The position numbers and the translations under genes are program-made. From the NCBI GenBank assembly GCA_032718475.1, contig JAUCBJ010001040.1, positions 22,079 to 86,078 on the forward strand: a stretch of DNA of 64,000 bases, given 5' to 3'. This stretch comes from Nemertoderma westbladi (lineage: Eukaryota; Xenacoelomorpha; Nemertodermatida; Nemertodermatidae). Of the stretch, positions 1 through 10,150 are shown in pieces (the first letter of the stretch is position 1; each line of letters begins with the position of its first letter). A model generated the notes under the pieces. It had not been told where the DNA came from, searched no databases, and was given only the letters and a program-made list of their open reading frames with translations.

Positions 1-1065
1 GTGCATCACATAGAAATGATTTGATTTTTAGAATATACCTGTGTGCCACAGTTTCATCAAAAATTTCGATTCCATTAGAATCAGTAAAGGAATTAAACTC
101 ATCTACTAATGGTTTAAGAAAGTCATCAACATTGTCAGGTTTACCCTCTCCACAATACACGCCTATAGGAAAGCATGGGGACATAGGTATATTTACTAGT
201 TTACCAAGAATAGGCCAAAATTCTTGCTTACTGCTCCGAAATGAAGGGATCCCATCAATTCCAAAGGAAAGCCATAAACAGGTATGCGTAATATATTTAA
301 ATATTGCAGAACCAAATTGGCAAAAAATCTTTCTAATACCATTACCTAAACCAAAATGATAATAACAACCTCCCTTACTTCCAATTGAAATAATTGTTAT
401 ATTTACACGGGGAGTTTTCAATAAAGATCGACAATCACTAGGAAATGAATATTCAGGGCAATGTCTACGAAGAACAGTAAGTAAAGGATTTAAGCAGGAG
501 TGGTTAATGTTATTATTGACAGCCCAACTTCTAATATCATCAACGAATGTGAAAGACGAAGTACTAGAACCTGATTGCGAAGGGATGTCCACATCTGGAG
601 GACAAGCCGCGATAAAATCTTCGTCATGTGCATCAGGAAATATAAATTGGTCATTCTCATCACAGAAATCTGACAAATAGTATTCAGGTAACAATTCATC
701 ATAACATTCATTCACATCTTCAGTGATAGGAATATTTTCCTCATGAAAAACTTGATGTACCTCTGGCGTGTCTGGCAATGAGGTAGACGTAGGCCTATCA
801 TCAATTATGTCTGTAGATCTTGAACTCTGACCAGTTAATGTTTGTATTATGTGAAAGTCAGTTGGCCTGTCGGTGATGTTCGTACTACCGGTACCGGTAG
901 TACTGGGAAGGATTGAAGATCAGGAATGTTTAAATGTGGGAGTGGCTGTAAATCACTCGCAATGTTTAAGGACTCATTAACAAACTGATCAACCTCAGTC
1001 GTTAGTCTGCGTTTCCGTGTTCTCTTGCTTGTACCTGTGTACTTTGTTATTGTAGCCCTTTTCAT
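1..1065 (-). CDS. EnSpm/CACTA-like transposase, N-terminal part, cut by window edge
   Basis: On the minus strand a frame stays open from about 840 to the window edge and carries IDGIPSFRSSKQEFWPILG, FPIGVYCGEGKP and a terminal FLCDA. This order resembles the Tnp2-like transposases of invertebrate EnSpm/CACTA elements, which cut and paste the element in the nucleus. A basic N-terminus beginning at 1065 (MKRATITKY...) reads into this frame after one shift near 850-890, which is either a frameshift or an unseen intron. The catalytic half lies outside the window. No CACTA end was found to the right of 1065. The family call is by motif pattern; whether the gene is intact cannot be judged. Confidence 0.6.
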
Positions 1066-1238
1066 ATCACTTTTTCTTTCATTAGGCAGCTACATGAACT
1101 TAAACCTAATGCCTAATACTGTACGGTAATACACCGGTCCGACGAATCTGTACAAAAAAGAACAAAAAAATACAAAATAGTTTTGGGATTTTTGGGGTGC
1201 GCGATTATTGCATATGGGAATGCGCGGTTGGCAATGAA

Positions 1239-2143
1239 TTTCCACATTCAAACACTTCGAAGAACTAATATTTGTAAAGAAAATGGACCATCATCTGTCC
1301 AAGTCTTTACTCTCACATTTTGCCGGCCAATCCAACGTGAGATGCTCCATTCACCAGGACTGTCTGCTGGTGCACCAACATCTGAACAATGAGTCTCTAT
1401 GTTCCATCCCCAGGTGCAACAAACGAGCCAGATGGCGCTGTCCATGTGGACTTCCCTACGTCCATTGCCGTACTGGTTTGTGTTTCAAACACAGGAAGGA
1501 ACAACTAAAGAAGGGCCAGGATCACTTTGTACAACACAATTTAACAGCAGATATTGAATTTGACGTAATTCCTGATTCTAATGTTGCTAATAGGGAGGTA
1601 CCCGTTGATGAGGATCCGTTGTCAATATTCCTGGATGACGATCATGGTGACGACCCAGAGAGGGACTCTGAGAACATCGATCTCAGCATGGGAGTTCTGG
1701 GATCCCATGAAATAATGGATGAAGACAGGGACCACGGTACATTATTCGCCAGGATGGATCGAATCCCCATCTACGATGTAAATCATGCCTCCCACATCCA
1801 CCTTCTCCTCAATAACGAACTCGGAGTGCTCCGTCGGCGTAACCAACCACCTCAAAACGCCACCTTCAATAGGTTGATGCACCACATCACCTCCCTCAGC
1901 CGTGATGGTACTGTACCTCTAACATACCCCGATGGCATCCTCTATCCAACACCTTTCTACTGCTCGAAATTTAATTCGGTAGTTGGGGCAATGCCATCTA
2001 TTATGTATTGCAGTAGAACCTCAACCAAAAGAGGTCTTGCCAGTCTGGAAGACCACTTATCTATACGACTGAGGGATAACACCATTCCCACATCCACAAC
2101 GTTATCATATATCACATCAGTATTCTCCACTCCCGGAGTATAA
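1239..2143 (+). CDS. Cys-rich protein of an unrecognised mobile-element family, 3' fragment
   Basis: The open frame starts at ATG 1283, but similarity to a second copy begins upstream at about 1239, so the true protein is probably longer. A Cys/His cluster (CSIPRCNKRARWRCPCG then HCRTGLCFKHRKE) looks zinc-binding. It is followed by an acidic stretch and a more ordered C-terminal part containing YPDGILYPTPFY and VVGAMPSIMY. I do not recognise the family. Complementary fragments lie on the minus strand at 23169-24101 and 38653-39585; they hold the upstream part and share only the roughly 240 bases around the Cys cluster. Repetition in three places argues for a mobile-element gene rather than a host gene. 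Confidence 0.5.
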
Positions 2144-2864
2144 CTGAAAGTATAGTATTAATGATAATGAGATATAAACCTATTATGACTGAGCTGTGTA
2201 TTGATAAGACTCAGACCATGTAAGATAATTTTTTACATATAATGCATGCACTAAATTAGAGTTACATTTGCACATACCATACATACTTTAAATAAGGAGG
2301 AAATCCATACATGCTTTAACTACACGTTTGGGGGTCATCCAGTAAAAACAACAGGTAAAATTTATATATATAACATTAGGAGGTATCGGTATACATTAAA
2401 AATATTTCGCAAATTATTAAAACGAATCAATTATTAAAATGAATTTGTGATTGCAATGAATCAATAATTAAAGTACACACAGGCCTTACTGTGTAATACT
2501 GTGTTTATACACACATGATAAATATTGAAAAACTACATAAAATTGTATTTATAAACTGAGTTTGAGTTTGGAATTGAGTAATTGAGTTTTGTAATACGGT
2601 GTTTACAAACATACGATAATCTAATTGTGGAATAATATATTATTTTTTATAAATTTTTGATAACCTTAGATGTCGCCGCCCGGGCTAAATAAATGACTTT
2701 TTTGAAACAGGATCCCGAAGAGTTTAGTACATTTGTTGAGTATCTGATAAATAGTTCCAGCATAACGGAAATGTTTTGATTACATATAATTTTTATGTCA
2801 GTAAACCACCCAGGAATCAATTGCAAAAAAATTTTAATATAACTTTATCTTACTAATATTTCAG
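2144..2864. other. AT-rich interval, no gene seen
   Basis: I see no convincing coding frame, terminal inverted repeat or RNA gene here. The stretch is AT-rich with short direct repetitions such as gagtttgag. Confidence 0.4.
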
Positions 2865-3045
2865 AGTGTACATTTCAACTAGTGCTGGGCTGCGGAGAGC
2901 TGGTGCAGAAATGTGCTACACCGGACAAGGTGCCAACAAGTCATGGGCAGATAATTCAATAGATGTGCTGCGCTGTCACAGCGAGCATAGCATCAGCAAT
3001 GACAGAGATGCTGCACTGTGCCCGATTTTAGAATTGCTGGCGTAA
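2865..3045 (+). CDS. Possible terminal exon, unrecognised
   Basis: A pyrimidine-rich acceptor (ttactaatatttcag) at 2864 opens a 60-codon frame ending in TAA at 3043-3045. The translation is compositionally protein-like (STSAGLRRAGAEMCYTG) but matches nothing I know. It may belong to the Cys-rich frame upstream or be chance. Confidence 0.2.
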
Positions 3046-4440
3046 CAACAGTAACCTACAGGCGTTTCTTAAAGTACAGTGAGTATAATAACCTGGCCAC
3101 CAGTCCAGGATGTTTGACACCTACTACAGTACTAGGCCTACGTCTGTATATTGTTGCTTTTGCTTACTGGCAAATTGCGCTAATCAATCAATGAAAATTG
3201 TACTACGACAATAACTAACTATTATTACTTTACTACTATTTACATGGATTAAAAATAAGATTCAAAGCCATTTTCTACCTCCACTACCCAAATCAATTCT
3301 GCTAGAAGTAAATTTATCACACAAATTAACATATAGGCCTACATTTGGGTCGAATTGGATACCAATATACTGCCGATTTCTGTTTCCCACACATTATTGC
3401 TACATTGTACTGTACAAATCGTAGGGATTATAATATATGAATTGTGAAATGAAATTAACTAATTTAAGTAATGTAATATTCATTCCATAACATTATATAT
3501 GAATCACAAAGTTAGGATTATGTTTTATTAGTCCTTGGCCGAAACTCGCAGTTCCAATTCTGAAATATAATGCCTGACAGAACTACAAATACAACAAAAA
3601 CAAAATCCTGCAACAAAAATATCAGAAAAATAAAGCAGTACACTAAACTGAATAACACGAACTATTTTACAACATGCTACATGTTACCATTGTTTGATGC
3701 GCGTTTGGAGGGCCTAACATAAGTCTTAAATTTTTCTGGGCTGTGAGCCAACCACAACGAAGCTCTTTGTTTGATAAAGTCCTCGTCGAAACGCGCTAAA
3801 ACTGACTGGCCCAATAGGGCCCATCAGTCCCGGATAAACAAATAACTCGCCATAGCGCGAGCACAGCTATCACCTTCGTATATTTTTTGCGTATTGCTGG
3901 GCATTTCTGGGAAAAAACCCCAAACATCACAACATTCGCTACATTCACGATTGACATTGCCTGAGATCAAGTCCTGAGGGTTTTTTTAGTATAATTCGTA
4001 CGGCAGATACTACAATGTGTTGGTGTTTTAATTGGTAGTTCATCAAACGGGCTATCAGTTTGCACCACGGTGTTGGAGGTATAGAAAGATGAGCAACAAA
4101 CAATGGTGTGCATGTAAGCATCTGTGGCTTCGATATGTTTAATGTTATTTTCGGTTGATTTCCCATGTTTAGCAGAATCGAACAAGAATCGAAAAGAAAA
4201 AAATGACGAGATTTTGAAACAAAAAATCTATGCAACAATATATATATATATATATATATTAGCGCCGCTGGTATTTACAGATACCGGTATGCGCTAATTA
4301 AAAGTAGCCAATCATATGAACGGGAACGAATACTGGAATACAACTTACCGGTACTCACGCTAGGCAATTAGCTGCAAAGGTATGTTATGTAATGCAGAAT
4401 ATGTAAAAATGTAAAATATAAAACTCACCTTATTACTGTA
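3046..4440. other. Non-coding interval with (TA)n and a doubtful small frame
   Basis: No strong gene is present. A minus-strand frame at 3967-4185 contains THCSICRTNYTKKTLRT, which could be half of a zinc finger but has no recognisable partner residues. A (TA)n microsatellite lies at about 4238-4259. Confidence 0.35.
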
Positions 4441-4830
4441 TTAACAATCAGACAATAAACGTTGTAGAGTCTCAATAGGCATCAGCCTATTGAACAAGTC
4501 ATCAGCAAAGTCTAGATCAGTTAGGTACTTGGAAGGATTTCCTCGACTTCTGGAGCCAGTAGGTGGAGTTATCATCACCCCATCATCATTATGATGATCT
4601 AAGGACATGCGTAGAACATAGTCAACCACAATAATGAACAAGAATGGTGCAAGTGTGTCTAACACTTCAACGCCCCATAACACTTCAAATGGTTCTGTGT
4701 CACCGTCAACAGTAGACACAAATGTTGTCGAACCATCGTATACTGATCTTATTGCTGCAATAATTTCATCAGGAATCCCATATAATGAAAGTATGGTAAT
4801 TGGCAACTTGAAATTAAGCCATTGCTCCAA
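4441..4830 (-). pseudogene. RTE-type LINE reverse transcriptase fragment
   Basis: The translation carries LYGIPDEIIAAIRSVY, a TLAPFLFIIVVDYVLR block and the catalytic-site segment DLDFADD, in the order of reverse-transcriptase motifs of RTE-clade LINEs. The segment that normally reads GVLQGDTLAP is altered to GVEVLDTLAP. Only about 130 residues remain, without endonuclease or thumb, so this is a dead 5'- and 3'-truncated copy. It is a different copy from the plus-strand RTE remnant at 7960-9382. Confidence 0.75.
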
Positions 4831-4886
4831 GGGGGTAAGACAACAAAAACTGCTCCTTGAAATTATAGCCTCCAGAAATCAACTAG

Positions 4887-5028
4887 TCTAGCCTACCGTA
4901 TTGGTATGACACTGTAGCAGATAGCAGTACAGTGATGTAGGCCTACACACACTACAGTCTAGCATACCGTATTGGTATGGCACTGTAGCTGATAGCAGTA
5001 CAGTGATGTAGGCCTACACATACTACAG
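4887..5028. repeat. Two-unit tandem repeat, 71 bp period
   Basis: Units at 4887-4957 and 4958-5028 are near-identical direct copies, each containing taccgtattggtatg and gatgtaggcctacac. They sit just downstream in + coordinates of the RTE fragment. Confidence 0.85.
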
Positions 5029-5220
5029 TTTAGTATCTTGCTGTATATAAAGATAAGTGTTGGCACAAATTAATTAGGTCTAGTCTGAAGTCCATGATCT
5101 AAGTGTTAGGCTACTGTAGGACCTTCCCTTAATTACAAAAAGATTTTTGTTTGCAGGCTATGCCTATGCTAAAGGCTGGTAATAATTAACAACCAGTGAC
5201 TGTACTGCATTGTCTTTGTA

Positions 5221-5520
5221 ATGGCTCATTCAATAACCCACCAAGAAACAGATGTTTGGTTGATAGGGCAACCCATTTCCGAACTTGTTGGAATGAAACT
5301 TCCTTCATGGGGGGAAATACTGAAATTGTTTTACCACCACTTCAATCATGAACATAAGTGCACCAGAGAAAGTGTAACTGCCGCGGTTTGTGCAGTGCTA
5401 GTGTTCTGGAGAAAAGCTAGGATCCCAACTGCAGCTGAATATAACATAATATTGCGATTGGAGAAGAAGGTGGATGTGTATAGGATGGATGTCCTATATG
5501 GATGTCTTATTCTCTTTTAA
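5221..5520 (+). CDS. Transposon-associated protein of unknown function, N-terminal part
   Basis: A 99-residue frame begins at ATG 5221. Its middle (LVGMKLPSWGEILKLFYHH ... VFWRKARIPTAAEYNI ... LEKK) has the look of short modules I associate with uncharacterised, repeated invertebrate proteins. No enzymatic motif is visible. The frame stops at 5520, directly before a pogo-derived stretch and a PIF/Harbinger exon, so the region is a mosaic and the gene may be truncated. Function unknown. Confidence 0.35.
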   Translation: MAHSITHQETDVWLIGQPISELVGMKLPSWGEILKLFYHHFNHEHKCTRESVTAAVCAVLVFWRKARIPTAAEYNIILRLEKKVDVYRMDVLYGCLILF

Positions 5521-5526
5521 TTCTCT

Positions 5527-5650
5527 ATTTCTCTTATTTATATAAGATTCCATTAAGTCCAAAAATTCACATTTCCCTAGTGGAAATCCAAACTCTGTAA
5601 AGGATTTCACAACTGAGATCAAGCATCTTCTTCTTCTTTTGATAACCTAC
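5527..5650 (-). repeat. Short pogo-derived repeat copy
   Basis: About 125 bases (from ttatttatataagattc to catcttcttcttcttttga) recur almost unchanged at about 22296-22418, where they form the upstream part of a minus-strand pogo-like transposase. Here they are isolated from the rest of that gene and abut a Harbinger exon. Confidence 0.75.
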
Positions 5651-5865
5651 TTGTTCCACCATCTACTGGATACGGATGTGGGTGGCGTTATGGCAAAGTT
5701 ATATTATCAACTGCGAGATGATCCACAGAAATTTGCAAATTACACTCGCATGTCCATTGCTACATTTGATGAGCTTTTGTACCTAATTGATGGAAACATC
5801 CGAAAGTGTAGCACCAAGTTTCGGAAAGCGGTTGGAGCGAAGGAAAAACTACTAGTCACACTGAG
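5651..5865 (+). CDS. PIF/Harbinger transposase N-terminal exon
   Basis: The frame contains LYYQLRDDPQKFANYTRMS, FDELLYLIDGNI and STKFRKAVGAKEKLLVTLR. This is the characteristic N-terminal segment that precedes the DDE nuclease of PIF/Harbinger transposases. It ends at ctgag/gtacag, a plausible splice donor at 5865/5866, so the catalytic exons would lie downstream, but none was recognised before the next element. The 5' part is fused to a pogo-derived repeat and no start is assigned. Likely a remnant exon. Confidence 0.65.
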
Positions 5866-6111
5866 GTACAGTATATTATAATATTTGGTTGCAACACACA
5901 CTAATATTTCTTTGATTATTGGTTATATAACAAGGTCCTAAATACTTATTATAAATGCATATATGTGCCAGCGTTGTCCGTGTAAATATCGTTAGGCTGG
6001 GTTAAACTACTACCAGACTGAAACTGATGAGGGTAAGAGTATGGTAGATCTACTATTGGTAGCAAATTTCGAGAGCGAGAAATTTCCTCCTGTTCTTGGT
6101 CATCAAGCATA

Positions 6112-6423
6112 TCAGATATTATGGCCATCGAAGTCCTTTAAATCCAGTCCTTTAAAAAACTCAGTGTTGGATCTTCTTCTTTTCGTATCGATTGGTCTAA
6201 TAAAAGTAACTAAAGCTTCTTTGACATTTTTCCTCTTTATTCCTTTTCCTTTCTTTCCACTTCCACTAGCGATTAATGGCGACGCTGTACTGCTGACGCT
6301 GGCTGACTTATTTATAAATTCATCCTGTAATTCTGGTTCACTCCCACTATCAACCTGACTTTCTTCATCCCTCTCAGAAGCAGAAGTATCACCAAAATTA
6401 CCCACCATGGAATTATGCTTCAT
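6112..6423 (-). CDS. Charged nuclear-type protein, possibly the MADF/BESS partner of a Harbinger element
   Basis: A 103-residue minus-strand frame from ATG 6423 has an acidic Ser-rich start (SERDEESQVDSGSEPELQ), a basic patch (SGKKGKGIKRKN) and RRRSNTEFFKGLDLKDFDGH. The FFKGL followed by hydrophobics recalls BESS motifs at the ends of MADF-type proteins, which accompany PIF/Harbinger transposases. The Harbinger exon 250 bases away supports this by context. Without the MADF part the call is weak; it could be an unrelated low-complexity frame. Confidence 0.35.
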   Translation of the reverse strand: MKHNSMVGNFGDTSASERDEESQVDSGSEPELQDEFINKSASVSSTASPLIASGSGKKGKGIKRKNVKEALVTFIRPIDTKRRRSNTEFFKGLDLKDFDGHNI

Positions 6424-7568
6424 GTAGGGCGCAATGAACCTTAGCTGATCCGTGAGGTGCCTGATTTCTGATTGGTCGGATACTTTTCGGAAGCTTTTGG
6501 GCCTACGCTACCGGTATCTAGTCAGTATTGCATTGTCTGACTGTGCTGACCCGTCAGTGCATCTTAGGTGTAGGTATGAACTTTGTACATTAATTTTATA
6601 TTGTAACTGCCTGTCTATATAACATGTAAATAAAGTAACAATAATTATTTATCCTGATGATGGCCCTAGAAAGCAGAAATTAATCGATTAAAACTGTAAA
6701 TCTTTTTTCAATGTAAGTTCACCAGAGCAAATAAAACTCCAGGCTTATCCAGTTTAATAATTCTAATGGTAATGGTGTCAGGAAATCTGAAGGACCAAAT
6801 GAGTTTGAGTTAAATGTTGAACTATAATTGGCCCCTTGTGTTGACTGAGACACTGCGACATTGTCACTAAGGATGAGGATAGAAGATACTGGTATACTGC
6901 TATCTAATTTCATATGTTTTGTTGGAGGGCACTGGCAATAAGCACAATTGTATGTTGAACCATTTACTGGGATAGGTTTTATGCGCACTCGTCACCATCT
7001 TTTAGACATTCTTTACAATAGGAGCACTGATGTCCGAGGACATCTTTCATAGTTAAATATTATATATATTTAGCCAAGCCATTCTTATACATAATTAAAT
7101 AGGTCTATATGCGGCACTCACTCAGTCATGGCCATGGGCAACTTTCATAGCTATTTATGGGTCTGTCTAAAACCTGGATTGGACCCAATCACAGCCACAT
7201 CACATCGGTCACATTTAGACTTTCCAGTGGTCCTTTGAACATTAGCAGATATCAAATGACTAGCAAATGACGTAAATTCCATCTTAGCTATTTAACAATA
7301 TTGCATATCACTGATGAGATTGGGGCGGAGCATGTTACAGTGTTACATTCTAACCAAAACAATAAACGAAAGTCAATAATACACATGGTTACCTTCTTGC
7401 TCGTGAGCAGCTGTTATTAGCTGAGATTTCCCTTGATACTGTAGTTCCAGTTTCATCGCGTAGAGTCCACCCCCCTATGCAATATGGAGGCAGCGGTTTA
7501 TTATATTAATTAATTAAATATTTATTAATTATCGTAAACGTCAAGAAATATTCCGAAGTTACACTTAC
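6424..7568. other. Interval without a recognised gene
   Basis: A minus-strand 89-codon frame at 6719-6988 contains CAYCQCPPTKHMK but no family match. The rest is AT-rich with no clear repeats. Confidence 0.35.
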
Positions 7569-7838
7569 GGATGACGTTGCTGGGTCCTGCTGGAGGTGTT
7601 GCAGGGTAAGACATCGACGACATATCAACCTCCATATAGGACCCAGTCGGGGAAACATTGAACTCCATAACATCCTTGTCTGTAGTTGTAGTAGAGGATG
7701 TAGGTGTAGGAGAGGTGGAGGTAGCTGACATGGTAGGATAGGTAGTCAGAGATATAGATGTAGGAGAGGTAGTCGGAGATGTAGGTGTAGGAGAGGTAGT
7801 CGGAGAAGCAGTATTGGTAGTAGAAGAACCGTTGCCGT
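7569..7838 (-). CDS. Ser/Thr/Pro-rich internal exon of an unknown gene
   Basis: On the minus strand a nine-T polypyrimidine tract plus AG (7840-7839) opens exactly 90 codons in one frame, closed by a strong donor (ATCC/GTAAGTG at 7569/7568). The first half is a mucin-like repeat of Thr/Ser/Pro (TASPTTSPTPTSPTTSP). The second half is less repetitive and contains MEFNVSPTGSYMEVDM. The symmetrical, in-frame exon with good splice signals makes it one of the better candidates for a host exon. No flanking exon was found within the window. Confidence 0.45.
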
Positions 7839-7959
7839 CTAAAAAAAAATCAGTGTTGAAAAGATGTTCTTTGGAGCTACTTTCGACTTAGCGAAAAAGA
7901 GTACAGGTGACTCATGTGGATTCACCAGATATACACTATACAGTATATCCATAGGCATA

Positions 7960-9382
7960 AGATGAACTCATACATAAGATGAACATAAGATGAATCTCAG
8001 AACTGACAATGCTGTAAAGGATGCTTACACAGTAGAAGTCAAAAAATGCTTTGAAGCACTTCAGTCAATGGATGAAGACCAGTCCACCGATTCAATATAC
8101 CAGAATATAATAATATGTATGTGCCATGGCAAAACTCTGAGGTTACTTGTAAGAGAGAAGATCTTAAGATAGCCTACAAAGTTAAAACTGAACAACCAAC
8201 AACCGAAAACATTAACAAAGTTGAGAAAGCTAAGGATGATCATAAATTGGCCTACAACATCAGCCAGGAAAAGTACATACAGGGTAAAATTGAAGCAATT
8301 ACAACTGCTCACATACAGCAACAATCAAGACTTACCTGGCAAGCTGTAAATGAGGTATCTGGTCGGAAAAGTTGTGCAAAGGGGTGCATCAAATCCGATA
8401 GTCCTGAAGAACGTGTTGGGAAGTGGAAAAATCACTTCAGCAACTTGCTTGCGTTGCCACCAAAAATCGAGGTCAGCCCTACAAGGAAAATATATGACAA
8501 GACGCTACCTATAGAAACAGGGGACAGTCATGACAGTCATGACTTTTGTGGACTTCAAGAAGGCATTCGATTCCATCCATTGAGGTAAAATCCTTGAAAT
8601 CCTAAGAGCTTATGGAATACCAGAAGTAATTGTTACTGGCATTGGATTGTTATATTGTGACACAGAAGCGCAGGTACTCTCACCAGATGGTGAAACTGAG
8701 TTTTTCTCAATCCTGGCTGGCGTACTGCAATGTGACACATTAACACCATTACTATTTGTAATTGTGCTGGATTACGCAATGAGTGAAGGTCTGTGAACAC
8801 CACAACGGGTGAAGATCTGGGATTCACACTTCAAGAATGCAGAAGTAGTAGATATCCAGCAACTATAGTTACAGATACTGACTTTGCGGATGACATCACC
8901 CTGCTCTCTAATCTAATACGCTAGCAGATGCACAGCTTCTACTAAATAAAGTGGAGAGGGCTGCTAAGGAGGTTGGATTGCATATAAATGCTACCAAGAC
9001 CGAATTCATGACCTTTAATGTTGATGGAAACTTGACAACCATTGATAATAATCAACTAATGGAAGGTAGACGACTTCCAGTACCTTGGATCATGGATAGA
9101 GAGTAGCAAAAAGGACATAGAAGTTAGGAAAGCAAAGGCTTGGGTAGCTCTATCCAAAATGGATACCATCTGGAAATCAGATCTCTCCAGGCACCTGAAG
9201 ACTAAGTTCTTTCGAGCCACGGTGGAAAGTGTATTTTTATACAGGGGTGAGACCAGGACACTGACTAAATCACTTGAACAACGAAATGATGGTTGCTACA
9301 AAAGACTACTAAGGGCAGCCCTAAACATCAGCTGGAGACAACACATGACAAACGCTGAGCTTTATGGTACATTACGCTTCCA
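7960..9382 (+). pseudogene. RTE-clade LINE, linker and reverse transcriptase, frameshifted
   Basis: Several plus-strand frames follow each other in RTE order: a linker (8115-8588, SRLTWQAVNEVSGRKSCAKG), FVDFKKAFDSIH, an AYGIPEVIVTGI helix, DTLTPLLFVIVLDYAM, the catalytic TDFADDITLLSN near 8880-8910, then FQYLGSWIESSKKD and a thumb/C-terminal part to 9382. At least two frameshifts and in-frame stops break it, and the endonuclease is absent. It stops abruptly at a 21-base G run, so the 3' end is missing or replaced. Clearly dead. Confidence 0.8.
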
Positions 9383-9403
9383 GGGGGGGGGGGGGGGGGG
9401 GGG
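9383..9403. repeat. Poly-G tract, 21 bases
   Basis: Uninterrupted G run at the exact point where LINE homology stops. One of six G/C homopolymers of 19 or more bases in the window. Confidence 0.95.
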
Positions 9404-9587
9404 TTCTTGTCTCAAAGTATAAAATATCTCAGACCCCATCCCCGCATTACATAATTTAGGGATGGCCTCTTGTACAATAAAATTATATAAAAGACCTTGT
9501 CTGACATTAACAATTGCTTTTAAAAATGTTCCCTATTGTCTTTCCTGTATGAGTGGAAATTATTGGTTTTTATTTAATTTTCATAGG

Positions 9588-10149
9588 TAACAGTCATATG
9601 AATACTTTTGAAACACAAGAATCCAATACATATGACGATGAAGATGCTGCAGTTACTGCTATAAAAATCCCGCAATTGCAAGATACCAATGATCCTGATT
9701 GGACTTTGGATTATTCTTCATCTTACTGTGATGATTATGAGGACAATGAACCCCAGACACTGGAAGACCAATATTGTGTCAATGTGAAAACTGGCAATTC
9801 GGACGCAAGTCTTATGGTGGTGTAACCAAGCGAAATCATAAAGAATGCCAGGCCTGCAATAAGAAAGTTATTAATATTACATGGCACATGAGGGAGCACC
9901 ATAAGGTAAATGGTAATTGGGAAACGGTAAGTGGGAAAGTAAAATGGTAAATGGGAAACGGGTCCCAATGAAGAGCGAGGGCATATTTTAAAGCACAGGA
10001 AATGTTATGCTGTGCCTAAAGATGATAATGAAGATGATAGACTGTTCATACACCACATCAGCGAGTTTCAGGCCTATTTACAATTGCCCATGTATGACAT
10101 GGAGTGGAAAGATGTCATAATTCAGCTGGGATTATATTATAGTGATACG
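9588..10149 (+). CDS. C2H2/BED-like zinc-finger exons, unknown gene, frame broken
   Basis: A polypyrimidine tract ending ttttcatag (about 9587) precedes a frame with an acidic stretch (TYDDEDAAVTAI, DDYEDNEPQTLEDQY). After a shift near 9800 the frame reads KECQACNKKVINITWHMREHH, a Cys2-His2-type finger. A further open stretch at about 9980-10149 (KHRKCYAVPKDDNEDDRLF ... DMEWKDVIIQLG) is also protein-like. The pieces may be exons of one gene or a frameshifted pseudogene. Acidic N-terminus plus finger fits a DNA-binding transposon protein, but no catalytic domain is seen. Confidence 0.35.
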
Positions 10150-10150
10150 T

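Noticed and set aside
4887-5028. Two-copy 71-bp repeat as LINE target duplication
   Set aside because: The copies are adjacent, not flanking an element, and far longer than LINE target duplications.
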